A stretch of DNA of 64,000 bases from Marinobacter bohaiensis (lineage in GTDB: Bacteria; Pseudomonadota; Gammaproteobacteria; Pseudomonadales; Oleiphilaceae), in the NCBI RefSeq assembly GCF_003258515.1, contig NZ_QGEH01000001.1, positions 1,550,001-1,614,000 on the forward strand. Reading direction: 5' to 3'. Below are positions 1 through 8,376 of the stretch, piece after piece (positions within the stretch are counted from its first letter, which is position 1; every line of letters begins with the position of its first letter). Below the pieces are notes generated by a model. It had not been told where the DNA came from and ran no database searches. It saw nothing but the letters and a program-made list of their open reading frames with translations. Made by a program: the position numbers and the translations under genes.

Positions 1-493
1 AATCGGCGCTGGGGGAGTTGGTGATCCACATCTTGGCGCCGTTGATCACGTAATCGTCGCCATCCTTGCGGGCGGTGGTTTTCATGCCGGCCACGTCGGA
101 CCCGGCGCCCACTTCGCTGACGCCGATGCAGCCGACCATGTCACCCGCGATGGCCGGGGCCAGGAATTCCCGCTTGAGTTCGTCGGAGCCGAACCGGGCG
201 AGAGCGGGCGTGCACATGTCGGTTTGCACGCCGACGGCCAGCGGCACGCCGCCACAGTGCGCGGTGCCCAGCTCTTCCGCGACCACCAGGTTGTAGCTGT
301 AGTCCAGCCCCATGCCGCCGAATTCCTCGGGCTTGTGAATGCCCAGTAGGCCCAGTTTGCCGAGCTTGCCGAATACATCATGGATGGGGAACGTGCCGGC
401 CTCTTCCCATTCGTCGCAATGGGGGTTGATCTCCTTTTCGACAAAGTCGCGGACGGTTTTGCGCAGAGCGTCGTGTTCTTCGGTGAATAGCAT
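1..493 (-). CDS. atuD: Acyl-CoA dehydrogenase, citronellyl-CoA dehydrogenase (AtuD) type, 3' part cut off by window edge
   Basis: The N-terminal 164 residues are visible, beginning MLFTEEHDALRKTV; the rest lies beyond position 1. The reading frame is open to the edge. The alpha-helical N-terminal domain of acyl-CoA dehydrogenases is clear, and the middle domain starts with the family signature GCIGVSEVGAGSDVAGMKTT near residues 128-147. AtuD-type enzymes are FAD flavoproteins that oxidise citronellyl-CoA to geranyl-CoA. The neighbours atuC, atuB and atuA on the same strand support that assignment, although citronellyl specificity cannot be read from the sequence. Unusually, 318 bp of repeat-rich DNA separates it from atuC. 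The start is ATG at 493. Confidence 0.8.
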   Translation of the reverse strand, partial: MLFTEEHDALRKTVRDFVEKEINPHCDEWEEAGTFPIHDVFGKLGKLGLLGIHKPEEFGGMGLDYSYNLVVAEELGTAHCGGVPLAVGVQTDMCTPALARFGSDELKREFLAPAIAGDMVGCIGVSEVGAGSDVAGMKTTARKDGDDYVINGAKMWITNSPSAD

Positions 494-811
494 GTGGATC
501 CCCTTTGTTCTTGTGCCTGTGGTTGGCTGTTGTTCTTTGTGTTCTGTTTCTTTGTTTCTTGTGTAGCCGACGCTTTAGCTTCGGAGGCGCCGAAGGTGCC
601 TGCTTTGTCCCCGGGGCGTGAAACCAATGGGCATCATCGCTTCCGCCGCCCTAGAGGGCCATCCCTGGCCCGCTATTGCGGTCAAGGACGTCCGTGTCCT
701 CTTCTCCAGCGATGATACCCATTGGTTTCGATCTGACCTTTCGGTAAATCGCCGGGGCCCTGGAGGGCCCTCCGAAGCTAAAGCATCGGCTACATTGTTC
801 GTGCTGTCCTG
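494..811. repeat. Nested inverted repeats (REP-like arms) in the atuC-atuD gap
   Basis: No gene is seen here. The outer arms 562-587 and 769-794 are inverted copies matching at 25 of 26 positions. Inside them, 620-641 and 708-729 are inverted copies matching at 21 of 22. A small hairpin (gggcca / tggccc) sits at about 656-671, between the inner arms. Each outer arm carries an imperfect REP-like palindrome (CCGAAGCT-AA-AGCATCGG in one arm) with a GCTACA tail, and a related inverted pair lies downstream of parE. The remaining sequence, about 494-561, is T-rich on the plus strand. Confidence 0.85.
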
Positions 812-2428
812 TTACAACCGTGCCACGCCGAAGCTGTTGGGGCGCAGTTCCCGTTGTTCCGCCTCGCGACAGACCGACAGCACCATCGCCAGTACTTTGC
901 GAGTGTCGCGCGGATCGATCAGGCCATCGTCCCAGAGCCGGGCGGTGCCGAAGAGGGCGGTTGAGCCGTCTTCCAGCTTCTTGGCCGTCGCCTGCTCCAG
1001 GAAATCGAGCGTTTTTTCTTCCGGCTCCAGACCGTTGCGCCGTTGCTTTTCCTCGGCCACGATCCGCATGACTTTGCCGGCCTGGGCCGGGCCCATAACG
1101 GCGGTGCGGCTGTTGGGCCAGGCGAAGATGAAACGCGGATCCAATCCCCGACCGCACATCGCGTAGTTGCCGGCCCCGTAAGAACCGCCCACGACCACCG
1201 CCAGTTTCGGCACCCGGCAGTTGGCCACCGCTTGGATCATTTTCGACCCGTGCTTGATGATGCCGTGCTGCTCGGCGTGGGTGCCCACCATGAAGCCGGT
1301 GGTGTTGTGCAGGAACAGGATGGGCGTGCCCGCCTGGTCGCAGAGCTGGATGAACTGCGCCGCCTTGGTGGCGCCTGCCGGCGTGATCGGGCCGTTGTTG
1401 CCGATGATGCCGACGTGATGCCCGCAGATGCGGATCGTGCCGCAGACGGTCTGGTCGTCGTAGCCGGCCTTGAAGTCCTGGAAACGGGAGCCGTCGGCGA
1501 TGCGCGCGAGGATCTCACGGACGTCGTAGGGCTTCTTGGGATCGGCCGGGATCACGCCGGTCAGTTCGACGGGCGAATAGAGCGGCTCTTCCCAGTCCGG
1601 AGATTGGGCCGGTGGCCGATGTTCGTTCCAGGCCAGGGCGTCCAGCACGTCGCGGGCGTGGCGGATGCCGTCGGCGTCGTTCTCGGCCAGGTATTCGGCG
1701 GTGCCGGCGATGTCGGCGTGCATTTCCGCGCCGCCCAACTCCTCGTCCGTGGCGATCTCGCCGGTGGCGGCTTTGAGCAGCGGCGGTCCGGCCAGGAACA
1801 TCTTGGCTTTGTTGCGCACCACGATGACGTAGTCGGACAACCCGGGCTGGTAGGCGCCGCCGGCGGTGGCGTTGCCGTGAACCACCGTCACCTGCGGAAT
1901 GCCGGCGGCGGACATCCGGGCCTGGTTGGCAAAGCCCCGGGCGCCCAGCACGAAGATGTCGGTCGCGTAGTTCAGGTTGGCCCCGCCGCTTTCCGACAGG
2001 GAGACCACCGGCAGCTTGTTTTCCATCGCGATCTGCTGCAGGCGCAGGGTCTTGTCCAGACCGGCCGGCGTAATCGTGCCGCCCTTGATGGCGCAGTTGC
2101 TGGCGACCACCAGGCAGCGAATGCCGCTGACGGTGCCAATGCCGGCGATGATGCCGCCCCCGGCCAGGCTCCCGTCCTTGTCGTCGTACATCTTGTAGCC
2201 GGCCAGGGAGCACAGCTCAAGAAAGGCGGTGCCGCGATCCAGCAGGCGGTTGATGCGGTCGCGGGGCAGCAGCTTGTCTTTCTTGGTGAACTTCTCGCGG
2301 GCGGATTCGGCCAGCGCAAGCACCTGCTTCTCGACGTCGCGGAATGTCTCGATGTGCTGCTGCATCGCTGCGGCGTTCTCGGCGAATTCTTCGGACTGGG
2401 GATCAATGGCCGATTCGAGGATCTGCAT
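812..2428 (-). CDS. atuC: Geranyl-CoA carboxylase beta subunit (biotin-dependent carboxyltransferase)
   Basis: The 538-aa length is typical for carboxyltransferase beta subunits of the geranyl-CoA / methylcrotonyl-CoA carboxylase family. The crotonase-like N half includes SLSESGGANL and GNATAGGAYQPG. The C half includes the oxyanion-type segments GNNGPITPAGA and GGSYGAGNYAMCGRG. In the Atu pathway it transfers CO2 from biotinylated AtuF to the gamma-methyl carbon of geranyl-CoA. No alpha subunit is in the window; in Pseudomonas aeruginosa atuF lies further downstream. It starts 11 bp after atuB ends, so co-transcription is likely. LiuB (leucine catabolism) is the nearest alternative, but the atuA and atuB neighbours favour AtuC. 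Confidence 0.87.
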   Translation of the reverse strand: MQILESAIDPQSEEFAENAAAMQQHIETFRDVEKQVLALAESAREKFTKKDKLLPRDRINRLLDRGTAFLELCSLAGYKMYDDKDGSLAGGGIIAGIGTVSGIRCLVVASNCAIKGGTITPAGLDKTLRLQQIAMENKLPVVSLSESGGANLNYATDIFVLGARGFANQARMSAAGIPQVTVVHGNATAGGAYQPGLSDYVIVVRNKAKMFLAGPPLLKAATGEIATDEELGGAEMHADIAGTAEYLAENDADGIRHARDVLDALAWNEHRPPAQSPDWEEPLYSPVELTGVIPADPKKPYDVREILARIADGSRFQDFKAGYDDQTVCGTIRICGHHVGIIGNNGPITPAGATKAAQFIQLCDQAGTPILFLHNTTGFMVGTHAEQHGIIKHGSKMIQAVANCRVPKLAVVVGGSYGAGNYAMCGRGLDPRFIFAWPNSRTAVMGPAQAGKVMRIVAEEKQRRNGLEPEEKTLDFLEQATAKKLEDGSTALFGTARLWDDGLIDPRDTRKVLAMVLSVCREAEQRELRPNSFGVARL

Positions 2429-2439
2429 ACACGACTCCC

Positions 2440-3306
2440 TCAGTCTTCACTGAAAATCTTGGGGGTGACGGCGCGGTGGAAGCCGTTGAAGGTCGCCACG
2501 TTCTTCGCCTTGGGCAGCGGCCAGACGCGGCCGCCCTGGGAGGCGGCGCCGTCGATGCGCAGCGTGTCCCCGCTGATGAAGGCCGCCGCCGGGCTCAGCA
2601 GGAAGCAGATCGCGGCACTGACTTCGGATTCGGTGCCGAGGCGTCGGCTGGGCACCGCATCGGCCAGGCCGCGGATCCAGGCCTTCATCTGTTCCGGATA
2701 GGTGTCCATGCCGCTGGAGGCGATCCAGCCCGGGGCCACGGCGTTGACCCGCACACCGGTCGCGGCCCATTCCACGGCAGCGGTCTGGGTGAAGTTGACC
2801 ATGCCCGCGCGGGCTGCGCCCGAGTGCCCCATGCCGGGCATGCCGCCCCACATGTCGGCCACGATGTTGACGATGGCGCCGCCGGTCTGGCTCAGGGACT
2901 GGTTGTAGAGTTCCCTTGCCATCAGGAAGCCGCCGGTGAGGTTGGTGCGCACGACCGTTTCCCAGCCTTTCTGGCTGATGCCGGCCAGGGGGGAGGGAAA
3001 CTGCCCGCCGGCGTTGTTGACCAGTCCGCTTACCGGGCCATGATCGGCGAGGATCTGTTTGACGGTGGTGGCCACGATCTCTTCATCCCGAATGTCGCAG
3101 GGATGGGCCGACGCGCTGCCGCCGTCCTCGACGATCTCGCTCCGGACGGTATCCAGTTTTTCCGGCTTGCGACCGACCAGTGCCACGTGGGCGCCCAGGG
3201 ACGCCAGTTCGTGGGCCGTGCAGCGGCCGATGCCGGAGCCGCCACCGGTGACGACGAGGGTCTGGCCGTCAAACAGGCCGGGGCGGAGTACGGATTGGTA
3301 GCTCAT
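2440..3306 (-). CDS. atuB: Short-chain dehydrogenase/reductase of the atu cluster (AtuB type)
   Basis: A 288-aa classical SDR. The Rossmann cofactor motif [14 protein letters not shown] lies near residues 18-31 and NNAGG at about 102-106. The usual YxxxK catalytic pair is not obvious: the region after [12 protein letters not shown] reads [14 protein letters not shown], so Tyr and Lys appear replaced, as in the DECR-type SDRs (2,4-dienoyl-CoA reductase-like), which use a different active site. The start ATG at 3306 overlaps the atuA stop (ATGA), a sign of translational coupling. The role in terpenoid oxidation is inferred from the cluster; the exact reaction is not established by the sequence. 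Confidence 0.82.
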   Translation of the reverse strand: MSYQSVLRPGLFDGQTLVVTGGGSGIGRCTAHELASLGAHVALVGRKPEKLDTVRSEIVEDGGSASAHPCDIRDEEIVATTVKQILADHGPVSGLVNNAGGQFPSPLAGISQKGWETVVRTNLTGGFLMARELYNQSLSQTGGAIVNIVADMWGGMPGMGHSGAARAGMVNFTQTAAVEWAATGVRVNAVAPGWIASSGMDTYPEQMKAWIRGLADAVPSRRLGTESEVSAAICFLLSPAAAFISGDTLRIDGAASQGGRVWPLPKAKNVATFNGFHRAVTPKIFSED

Positions 3307-5108
3307 GATCGGGTTCCTTTCAGCACGGCTTGGGAGATGGGGATGGGCATGTCCAGCAACTGCTGGGCAAATGCCTTGCCCTGGGGGTCGATGCGAAGAC
3401 TGGCGACGCCGCCGCCTCCGAGGCTGTGTTCCAGCAGGAAATTGAACGCGTGGAAGCCGGGCAGGGCCCAGCGTGTCACGCGGCCGCTTTGTGGGTTCAG
3501 GACATGGCCCATCCAATGGGCCACGGCGTCTTCGGTCAGGGCGGCCGCCAGGTAGGGCACGTATTCCGGGTGTCGGGCGATCACGCCGATGTTGCTGTGG
3601 TCGCCCTTGTCGCCGCTGCGGGCCCAGGCCAGTTCGATCAGCGGGACGGTGGTGTCCGTATCGCTGATGGTCGGGAAGGGCGTCGTGTCCTCGCCATCGT
3701 CGATGTCGGAGGCACCGTTGGCGCGGGCTGCGACGGGCGTTGTCTCGCCGGCCATGTCCACGCTCACCGCGACCTGATCCTTCGGCACCAGGCAGGAGAA
3801 CAGGCGGATCTTGGGCCAGACCGTGGGGCGGCCGCCGACAATGCCGGTCAGGCCGGGCGCCATGCCGGTCGCCGCCTGGGCGATTTCGCGCGAGAACAGC
3901 ACCAGCGCTTCTTTTTTGGGGTGAGCCGCGCTGATCTTGACGACCACTTCCCGTGTTTGCCCGGCGCGGCTGTGCGGTCCGTAGGTAGCTTCGGTACCCA
4001 GCAGTTCCACGCTGGTTTCGGTGTAGGGCGGCAGGCCGCGTTCCTCGAACAGTCGACTGGTCTTGTCGAGGATGGCATCGGCCACGCATTGGGCCTTTTT
4101 CGGGGCATCGATGCCGCCGATCAGGAAGGTCACCGTGCATTTGTGGCCATCGGGCCAGGTGCCGGAGACCTTGTAGCGGTTGGTGGGCGCGCGGCCGGTG
4201 GCGCCGGAGACGGCAACGCGGTCCTGGCCAAGATCGTCGAGATGGACCTGGGTGAAATCGCAGGCCACGTCCGGCAGCAGATAGGCGCGCGGGTCGCCGA
4301 TTTCATAGACGAGTTGCTCGGCGACGGTGCCGACGCTGACCCGGCCGCCGGTGCCTTCCGGCTTGGTGATCACGAAGTCGCCGCTTTCCTCGACCTCGAC
4401 GATAGGAAAGCCCATATCCGCGAATCCGTCCGCCACGCTTTCCCAGTCGGTGAAATTGCCGCCGGTGGCCTGGGCGCCGCATTCGATCAGGTGGCCGGCC
4501 AGGCTGCCCTGGGCCAGCTTGTCGTAGTCGTCCCAGGCCCAGCCGAATTCATGCACCAGTGGCGCCAGGACCAGGGCGCTGTCGGTCACGCGGCCGGTGA
4601 TGACGATGTCGGCGCCGGCTTCCAGGGCAGTCACAATGCCGGGAGCCCCCAAGTAGGCGTTCATGCTGACCATCATCGGCGGCATCGGGTCGCCGGTGGT
4701 CATCTCGCGGATGCCCTGCTCGTCGAGCTGTTGCTTCTGTGGCAGCAGGTTGTCGCCCAGGACGAGTGCGATTTTCAGATCAACGCCCTGTTCCTCACAC
4801 AGTGCCTGGAGGGCGTCACGGCAGGATTCGGGATTCACGCCTCCGGCGTTGCTGACGACCCGGATGCCCTGGTTTTTGATGTCCTTCAGCAGCGGTCCCA
4901 TGACCGTCTGCACGAAATCCCGGGCGTAGCCCGCCTTCGGGTCTTTCATGCGCTGGCCGGCCATGATCGACATCGTGATTTCGGCCAGGTAATCGGAGAC
5001 CAGGTAGTCCAGGTTGCCCTGGCTCACCAGCTGGCGGGCGGCGGTTTCCGTGTCGCCCCAGAAGGCGGCGGAGCAGCCGATGCGCAGGGTGCGGGATGGG
5101 TCTGCCAT
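3303..5108 (-). CDS. atuA: Acyclic terpene utilization protein AtuA
   Basis: A 601-aa protein of the AtuA (DUF1446) family. The N-terminal ~450 residues form the family core, beginning [20 protein letters not shown] and including [16 protein letters not shown]-terminal ~100-residue AtuA-like ferredoxin-fold domain contains [16 protein letters not shown]. The biochemical role is unknown, but in P. aeruginosa the gene is needed for growth on citronellol. The start chosen is ATG 5108, because GAGAGGA lies about 7 nt upstream. An in-frame GTG at 5123 would add five residues but overlaps that ribosome-binding site. It is the first gene of the minus-strand operon, facing atuR. Confidence 0.9.
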   Translation of the reverse strand: MADPSRTLRIGCSAAFWGDTETAARQLVSQGNLDYLVSDYLAEITMSIMAGQRMKDPKAGYARDFVQTVMGPLLKDIKNQGIRVVSNAGGVNPESCRDALQALCEEQGVDLKIALVLGDNLLPQKQQLDEQGIREMTTGDPMPPMMVSMNAYLGAPGIVTALEAGADIVITGRVTDSALVLAPLVHEFGWAWDDYDKLAQGSLAGHLIECGAQATGGNFTDWESVADGFADMGFPIVEVEESGDFVITKPEGTGGRVSVGTVAEQLVYEIGDPRAYLLPDVACDFTQVHLDDLGQDRVAVSGATGRAPTNRYKVSGTWPDGHKCTVTFLIGGIDAPKKAQCVADAILDKTSRLFEERGLPPYTETSVELLGTEATYGPHSRAGQTREVVVKISAAHPKKEALVLFSREIAQAATGMAPGLTGIVGGRPTVWPKIRLFSCLVPKDQVAVSVDMAGETTPVAARANGASDIDDGEDTTPFPTISDTDTTVPLIELAWARSGDKGDHSNIGVIARHPEYVPYLAAALTEDAVAHWMGHVLNPQSGRVTRWALPGFHAFNFLLEHSLGGGGVASLRIDPQGKAFAQQLLDMPIPISQAVLKGTRS

Positions 5109-5127
5109 GGGGTGTCCTCTCACTGTC

Positions 5128-5159
5128 TGTTGTGTCTACGCGCTGTTGTGTCTGCGCGA
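5128..5159. repeat. 16-bp tandem duplication in the atuA leader
   Basis: Positions 5128-5143 and 5144-5159 are adjacent direct copies of TGTTGTGTCTRCGCGM, identical at 14 of 16 positions. They lie 20-50 bp upstream of the atuA start codon, so within its probable promoter or leader. No function is known. Confidence 0.8.
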
Positions 5160-5230
5160 CACGCTTGCCGGTTCGTCCGGTTGTTTTTATGGATGATTCG
5201 AAAACTGATTTAACGCCTTTTCACGCTGCC

Positions 5231-5246
5231 AAGCAAGCGCTTGGTT
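5231..5246. promoter_or_regulatory. Candidate AtuR operator between atuA and atuR
   Basis: The core CAAGCGCTTG (5234-5243) is a perfect 10-bp palindrome, extended with one mismatch pair to AAGCAAGCGCTTGGTT. AtuR of P. aeruginosa is reported to repress by binding inverted repeats in this same intergenic region. The site adjoins the proposed -35 box of atuR. Only one copy of this motif is evident here. Assignment to AtuR is by position and symmetry. Confidence 0.55.
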
Positions 5247-5273
5247 TGTAAATGAGGTGGTTGCGGGTACACT
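5246..5273 (+). promoter_or_regulatory. Candidate sigma-70 promoter for atuR
   Basis: TTGTAA (5246-5251) and TACACT (5268-5273) are spaced by 16 bp. The match to consensus is moderate. It directly abuts the palindrome at 5231-5246, which would fit autoregulation. Confidence 0.35.
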
Positions 5274-5284
5274 GGCCCGAGCAG

Positions 5285-5310
5285 ACATCGGCTCCCGCAG
5301 GAGCCGATGT
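5285..5310 (+). promoter_or_regulatory. Perfect 11-bp inverted repeat in the atuR leader
   Basis: ACATCGGCTCC (5285-5295) and GGAGCCGATGT (5300-5310) are exact reverse complements around a CGCA loop. As RNA this is a strong hairpin about 24 nt before the Shine-Dalgarno sequence of atuR. As DNA it could be a second operator. It overlaps an in-frame ATG at 5307, which makes that ATG an unlikely start. Confidence 0.6.
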
Positions 5311-5345
5311 ATCGGATTCATTCCAGCAACCACAGGAAGCAACCC

Positions 5346-5963
5346 TTGACGCCACAATCCATCCAGGCCGAACTGGTCGCGAACGGGACGATTTCCGACC
5401 CGCTCGGGGCCCGGGGGCGGCTGCTGCACGAAGCGGCGCGCCTGTTCCGGGAAAAGGGCTATGAGCGGACGACGGTTCGAGACCTCGCCGCGGCCGTGGG
5501 CATTCAGTCCGGCAGCCTGTTCCACCATTTCCGCTCCAAGGAAGACATTCTCAAGGCGGTGATGGAGGAAACCATCATCCTCAACACGGAGCTGATGCGG
5601 CACGCCCTGAGGCAGGCCGCGACGCCCCGGGAACGACTGCGGGCGCTGATCCGGTGCGAGCTGGAATCGATCAACGGCCAGACCGGCGAAGCCATGGCGG
5701 TGCTGGTGTTTGAGTGGCGCAGCCTGTCAGCCACCTCCCAGCAGGATGTCCTGCATTTGCGGGACGTCTATGAGGCGATGTGGCTGGAAGTCCTGGGGGA
5801 GCTCAAAGCCAACGGTGCCACTGCCGCCGATCCTTTCCTGACCCGGCGCATGCTGACCGGCGCACTGAGCTGGACAGTGACCTGGTATCGCCCCGACGGG
5901 CCGCGCAGTCTCGATGACCTGGCTGATGATGTGATGGCCATGCTGGGGCTGGCCGGTGAGTAA
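5346..5963 (+). CDS. atuR: TetR-family repressor of the atu cluster
   Basis: TetR/AcrR regulator of 205 aa from the chosen TTG start at 5346, which has AGGAAG 6 nt upstream. An alternative ATG at 5307 would add 13 residues but sits in a hairpin, with its nearest purine run only 3 nt away. The helix-turn-helix covers roughly residues 24-60, containing TTVRDLAAAVGIQSGSLFHHF. The ligand domain follows and is unrelated to catalysis. It is divergent from atuA, as in P. aeruginosa, where AtuR represses the atu operon until a terpenoid CoA or related inducer appears. The inducer here is inferred. Confidence 0.82.
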   Translation: MTPQSIQAELVANGTISDPLGARGRLLHEAARLFREKGYERTTVRDLAAAVGIQSGSLFHHFRSKEDILKAVMEETIILNTELMRHALRQAATPRERLRALIRCELESINGQTGEAMAVLVFEWRSLSATSQQDVLHLRDVYEAMWLEVLGELKANGATAADPFLTRRMLTGALSWTVTWYRPDGPRSLDDLADDVMAMLGLAGE

Positions 5964-6018
5964 ATGGCTGATGGGCATAGCCTTTCAGGCCGGGTGTGGC
6001 GCGGGTGGTGTGTTGTGT

Positions 6019-6037
6019 ATTGGCCTGATTGGCCAAT
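6019..6037. other. Small perfect inverted repeat downstream of atuR
   Basis: ATTGGCC (6019-6025) and GGCCAAT (6031-6037) are exact inverted copies around TGATT. It may be part of atuR transcript 3' processing or an operator for the downstream operon. No function is known. Confidence 0.35.
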
Positions 6038-6065
6038 TTCCACGGCAGTCCGGTCATTCACTAAG

Positions 6066-6090
6066 TGCGACCCAGGTCGCATCCTTTTCT
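6066..6090 (+). terminator. Candidate terminator after atuR
   Basis: TGCGACC and GGTCGCA (6066-6072 and 6075-6081) form a perfect 7-bp stem with a 2-nt spacer, followed by TCCTTTTCT. The loop is tight, so the real hairpin would lose its innermost pair. A plausible but weak intrinsic terminator. Confidence 0.4.
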
Positions 6091-6179
6091 CAAACCGGGG
6101 AGTAGACCGAGTGTCTGGCGCCTGGCCAGACGGATCGGTGCACTCCATCGCACAACAATAATCAGAGAAAGGATCCGGC

Positions 6180-7241
6180 ATGAAAGCTTTCGTCATCCCT
6201 GGCCTGACCCGCTCGGGCCACACGTCCCGACTCCTGCTCACCTTCGGCATGATCGCCCTGTTGGCCGGTTGTGGTTACAACCCGGTCTACCAGACCACCG
6301 GTGCGGTGTTTGCCGGCTATTCGGAATCCGAGGCCACGCCTTACGTCCTGCAAATGGGGGACGCGGATATGGCCTGCGATCTGGGCCGGTCGCTGGATCC
6401 GCTGGTCTACTCGTTCTCGCGGGTCACCGACCGGCCCGATACCACCGGCTCGCTGCTGCAGTTGCTGGCGGCCAACTGCTCCGAGCAGCAGGCCTGGGAG
6501 CAGGAACTGCGCTACGAGCGCGCCATCTTCAACGACGACGTGCCCGAAGCCAAAGACGCGCGCACCGCGGCCAAGCGCTGGCATGAGCTGACCGCCAAGC
6601 GTCGGCTGGAAGCCTTCAACCGGGCCATGCGCGCCTACGAGTACGATCCGACGGATCCCGAAGCGGAATGCCCCTTCCTCTACGCCGACCAGGACGAACT
6701 GACCTTCCTGCTGGGGCTGCTGACCGGCCTGCAGGCCATCATCAACGACACCAATTCCGGCGGCGCCGCGGGCGTGCCCAAGGACATCGCGCCCCAGGCG
6801 GAACGCGCCGCCCAGTGCCTGGACAACGAGAAGTGGGGCGGTCTGCCCAACGCCATCCGGGCCAACGTGTGGCTGCTGCTGCCGGACACTCGCCCGATGA
6901 TGTCGCCGGATCCCTGGCGACTGCTGAAGAACAGCTCCGAGCTGGGGGTTGAGGCCGGTTTCCGGGCTTCCATGGCCCTGGAGGCCGTGGCCGGTGAAAC
7001 CGCCGGGCGCCGGGACGTGATCGAAGACGTCATTCGTCGCTTCGACGCGGCCGAGAGCACCATTCAGGTGAGCGAGGATTATCGCCTGGTGGACCAGGTG
7101 GGCCGCAATGTGATCACGCATGTGTCCGACAAGCTCTGGACCCGTGAATACGGCTATCGGACTCCGGCCGCCTATTTTGGGCAACTGAGTCCGGAGAGCT
7201 CCTCGGACACTGAGACCATGGACCTGGACGACCTGCTCTGA
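6180..7241 (+). CDS. TatT-like TRAP-associated lipoprotein
   Basis: A 353-aa predicted lipoprotein. The signal peptide ends in the lipobox LLAGC with Cys31 as acceptor. The mature part is helical and alanine-rich, with paired helices such as KDARTAAKRWHELTAKRRLE and AFNRAMRAYEYDP, resembling the TPR-like fold of the TRAP TatT family (T component, first described in Treponema). AAGGA precedes the ATG by 7 nt. It is the first gene of an operon with a periplasmic binding protein and a large permease, which supports the TatT reading. The family match is recalled, not searched. Substrate is unknown. Confidence 0.68.
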   Translation: MKAFVIPGLTRSGHTSRLLLTFGMIALLAGCGYNPVYQTTGAVFAGYSESEATPYVLQMGDADMACDLGRSLDPLVYSFSRVTDRPDTTGSLLQLLAANCSEQQAWEQELRYERAIFNDDVPEAKDARTAAKRWHELTAKRRLEAFNRAMRAYEYDPTDPEAECPFLYADQDELTFLLGLLTGLQAIINDTNSGGAAGVPKDIAPQAERAAQCLDNEKWGGLPNAIRANVWLLLPDTRPMMSPDPWRLLKNSSELGVEAGFRASMALEAVAGETAGRRDVIEDVIRRFDAAESTIQVSEDYRLVDQVGRNVITHVSDKLWTREYGYRTPAAYFGQLSPESSSDTETMDLDDLL

Positions 7242-7347
7242 TCCAGCGCTCCTGAGGGACCGGCGCCGCTGAGGGGAAAGAGCGGTGCCCGGTTCGCACC
7301 CTGATTTGACGTTCAACAATCACAAGAAGTCACTTTGGAGGTTTCCA

Positions 7348-8361
7348 ATGTTCCGCAAAACCACCGCAGCTCTGTTGATGACAATGGCCGTGGCGCCCAT
7401 GGCGCAGGCGAAGAGCGCCAGCATGTGCGTGTTCGACGTCATCGGCGCCAATGGCGATGTTTACAACCTGATGAAGGACTATGCCCTGGAAATGAAGGGC
7501 CACGGTCTGGATATCCAGCTCAAACCCTACACCGATGAAGGTGTGGCGCTCGGCGACTTCCAGTCCGGTCAGTGCGACATCCTGGCGGCGACCGACCTGC
7601 GCACACGTCGGTTCAATCGTTTCACGGGTTCCATCAGCGCCGTGGGTGCCATTCCCACCTACGACAACCTCAAGACCGTCCTGGCGACCCTGGCCCAGCC
7701 CAAGGCCGCCAAGTTCATGAAGGAAGGGGACTATGAGGTCCTGGGCATCGCGCCGGCGGGGGCGGGCTACCTGTTCGTCAACGACCGTTCCATCGACACC
7801 GCCGGTGAACTGGCGGGCAAGCGCATGGCCACGCTGGATTACCAGAAAGACGCGATCCACATGGTCAATTACGTCAAGGCCACGGTGGTGCCCTCGGACA
7901 TCACCAACTTCGCCGGCAAGTTCAACAACGGCTCGGTGGATACCGCCTACGCGCCGGCCTTCGCCTACGAGGCGCTGGAGCTGTACAAGGGCGTCGGCGA
8001 CGACGGCGGCATCGTGGACTACCCGTTGGCCCAGCTCACGGTGCAGATGGTGGCTCGGGACGAACTGCTGAATGACGACGAGGCGCAGCAGGCGCGGGAA
8101 GTGGCGTGGGCGATGTATCCCCAGGCCATGGCGCTGGTGAAGAGGAGCGAGAAGAACATCCCGGACGACCAGTGGATCAATATTCCCGACGAGGATATCC
8201 AGGGCTACCAGGAAATGTTCCGGGAGAACCGCCTGGAGCTGCGCGACGGCAAGAACGGGGCGCCCAGCGTCTACGATCCCAAGATGCTGCACCTGCTGAG
8301 CAAGGTCCGCTGCGCCAGCAATCCCGGCGCGTCCGAGTGCACCGCTGGCAACCGCGAATAA
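7348..8361 (+). CDS. Periplasmic solute-binding protein, AdeT1/2 family, TRAP-associated
   Basis: A 337-aa exported protein with an N-terminal signal peptide (cleavage near AQA-KS, residues 19-23). The start is ATG 7348, with TGGAGG 6 nt upstream; the longer frame from 7285 has no such support. The body resembles the 'putative solute-binding protein AdeT1/2' family and reads like a DctP/TAXI binder, with FQSGQCDILAATDLRTRRF and the segment NGSVDTAYAPAFAYEALEL. Such proteins were once labelled RND efflux components, but the permease 15 bp downstream argues for TRAP uptake. The ligand cannot be inferred. Confidence 0.75.
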   Translation: MFRKTTAALLMTMAVAPMAQAKSASMCVFDVIGANGDVYNLMKDYALEMKGHGLDIQLKPYTDEGVALGDFQSGQCDILAATDLRTRRFNRFTGSISAVGAIPTYDNLKTVLATLAQPKAAKFMKEGDYEVLGIAPAGAGYLFVNDRSIDTAGELAGKRMATLDYQKDAIHMVNYVKATVVPSDITNFAGKFNNGSVDTAYAPAFAYEALELYKGVGDDGGIVDYPLAQLTVQMVARDELLNDDEAQQAREVAWAMYPQAMALVKRSEKNIPDDQWINIPDEDIQGYQEMFRENRLELRDGKNGAPSVYDPKMLHLLSKVRCASNPGASECTAGNRE

Positions 8362-8376
8362 GGCAGGTCTGGCACG

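Noticed and set aside
1043-2701. A plus-strand open frame of 552 codons opposite atuC
   Set aside because: AtuC has full-length family motifs; the plus-strand frame is a GC-rich shadow with no recognisable motif.
7348-8361. Labelling the AdeT1/2-like protein as an RND efflux component
   Set aside because: It has a signal peptide, reads like a periplasmic binder and sits beside a TRAP permease, so uptake is more likely.
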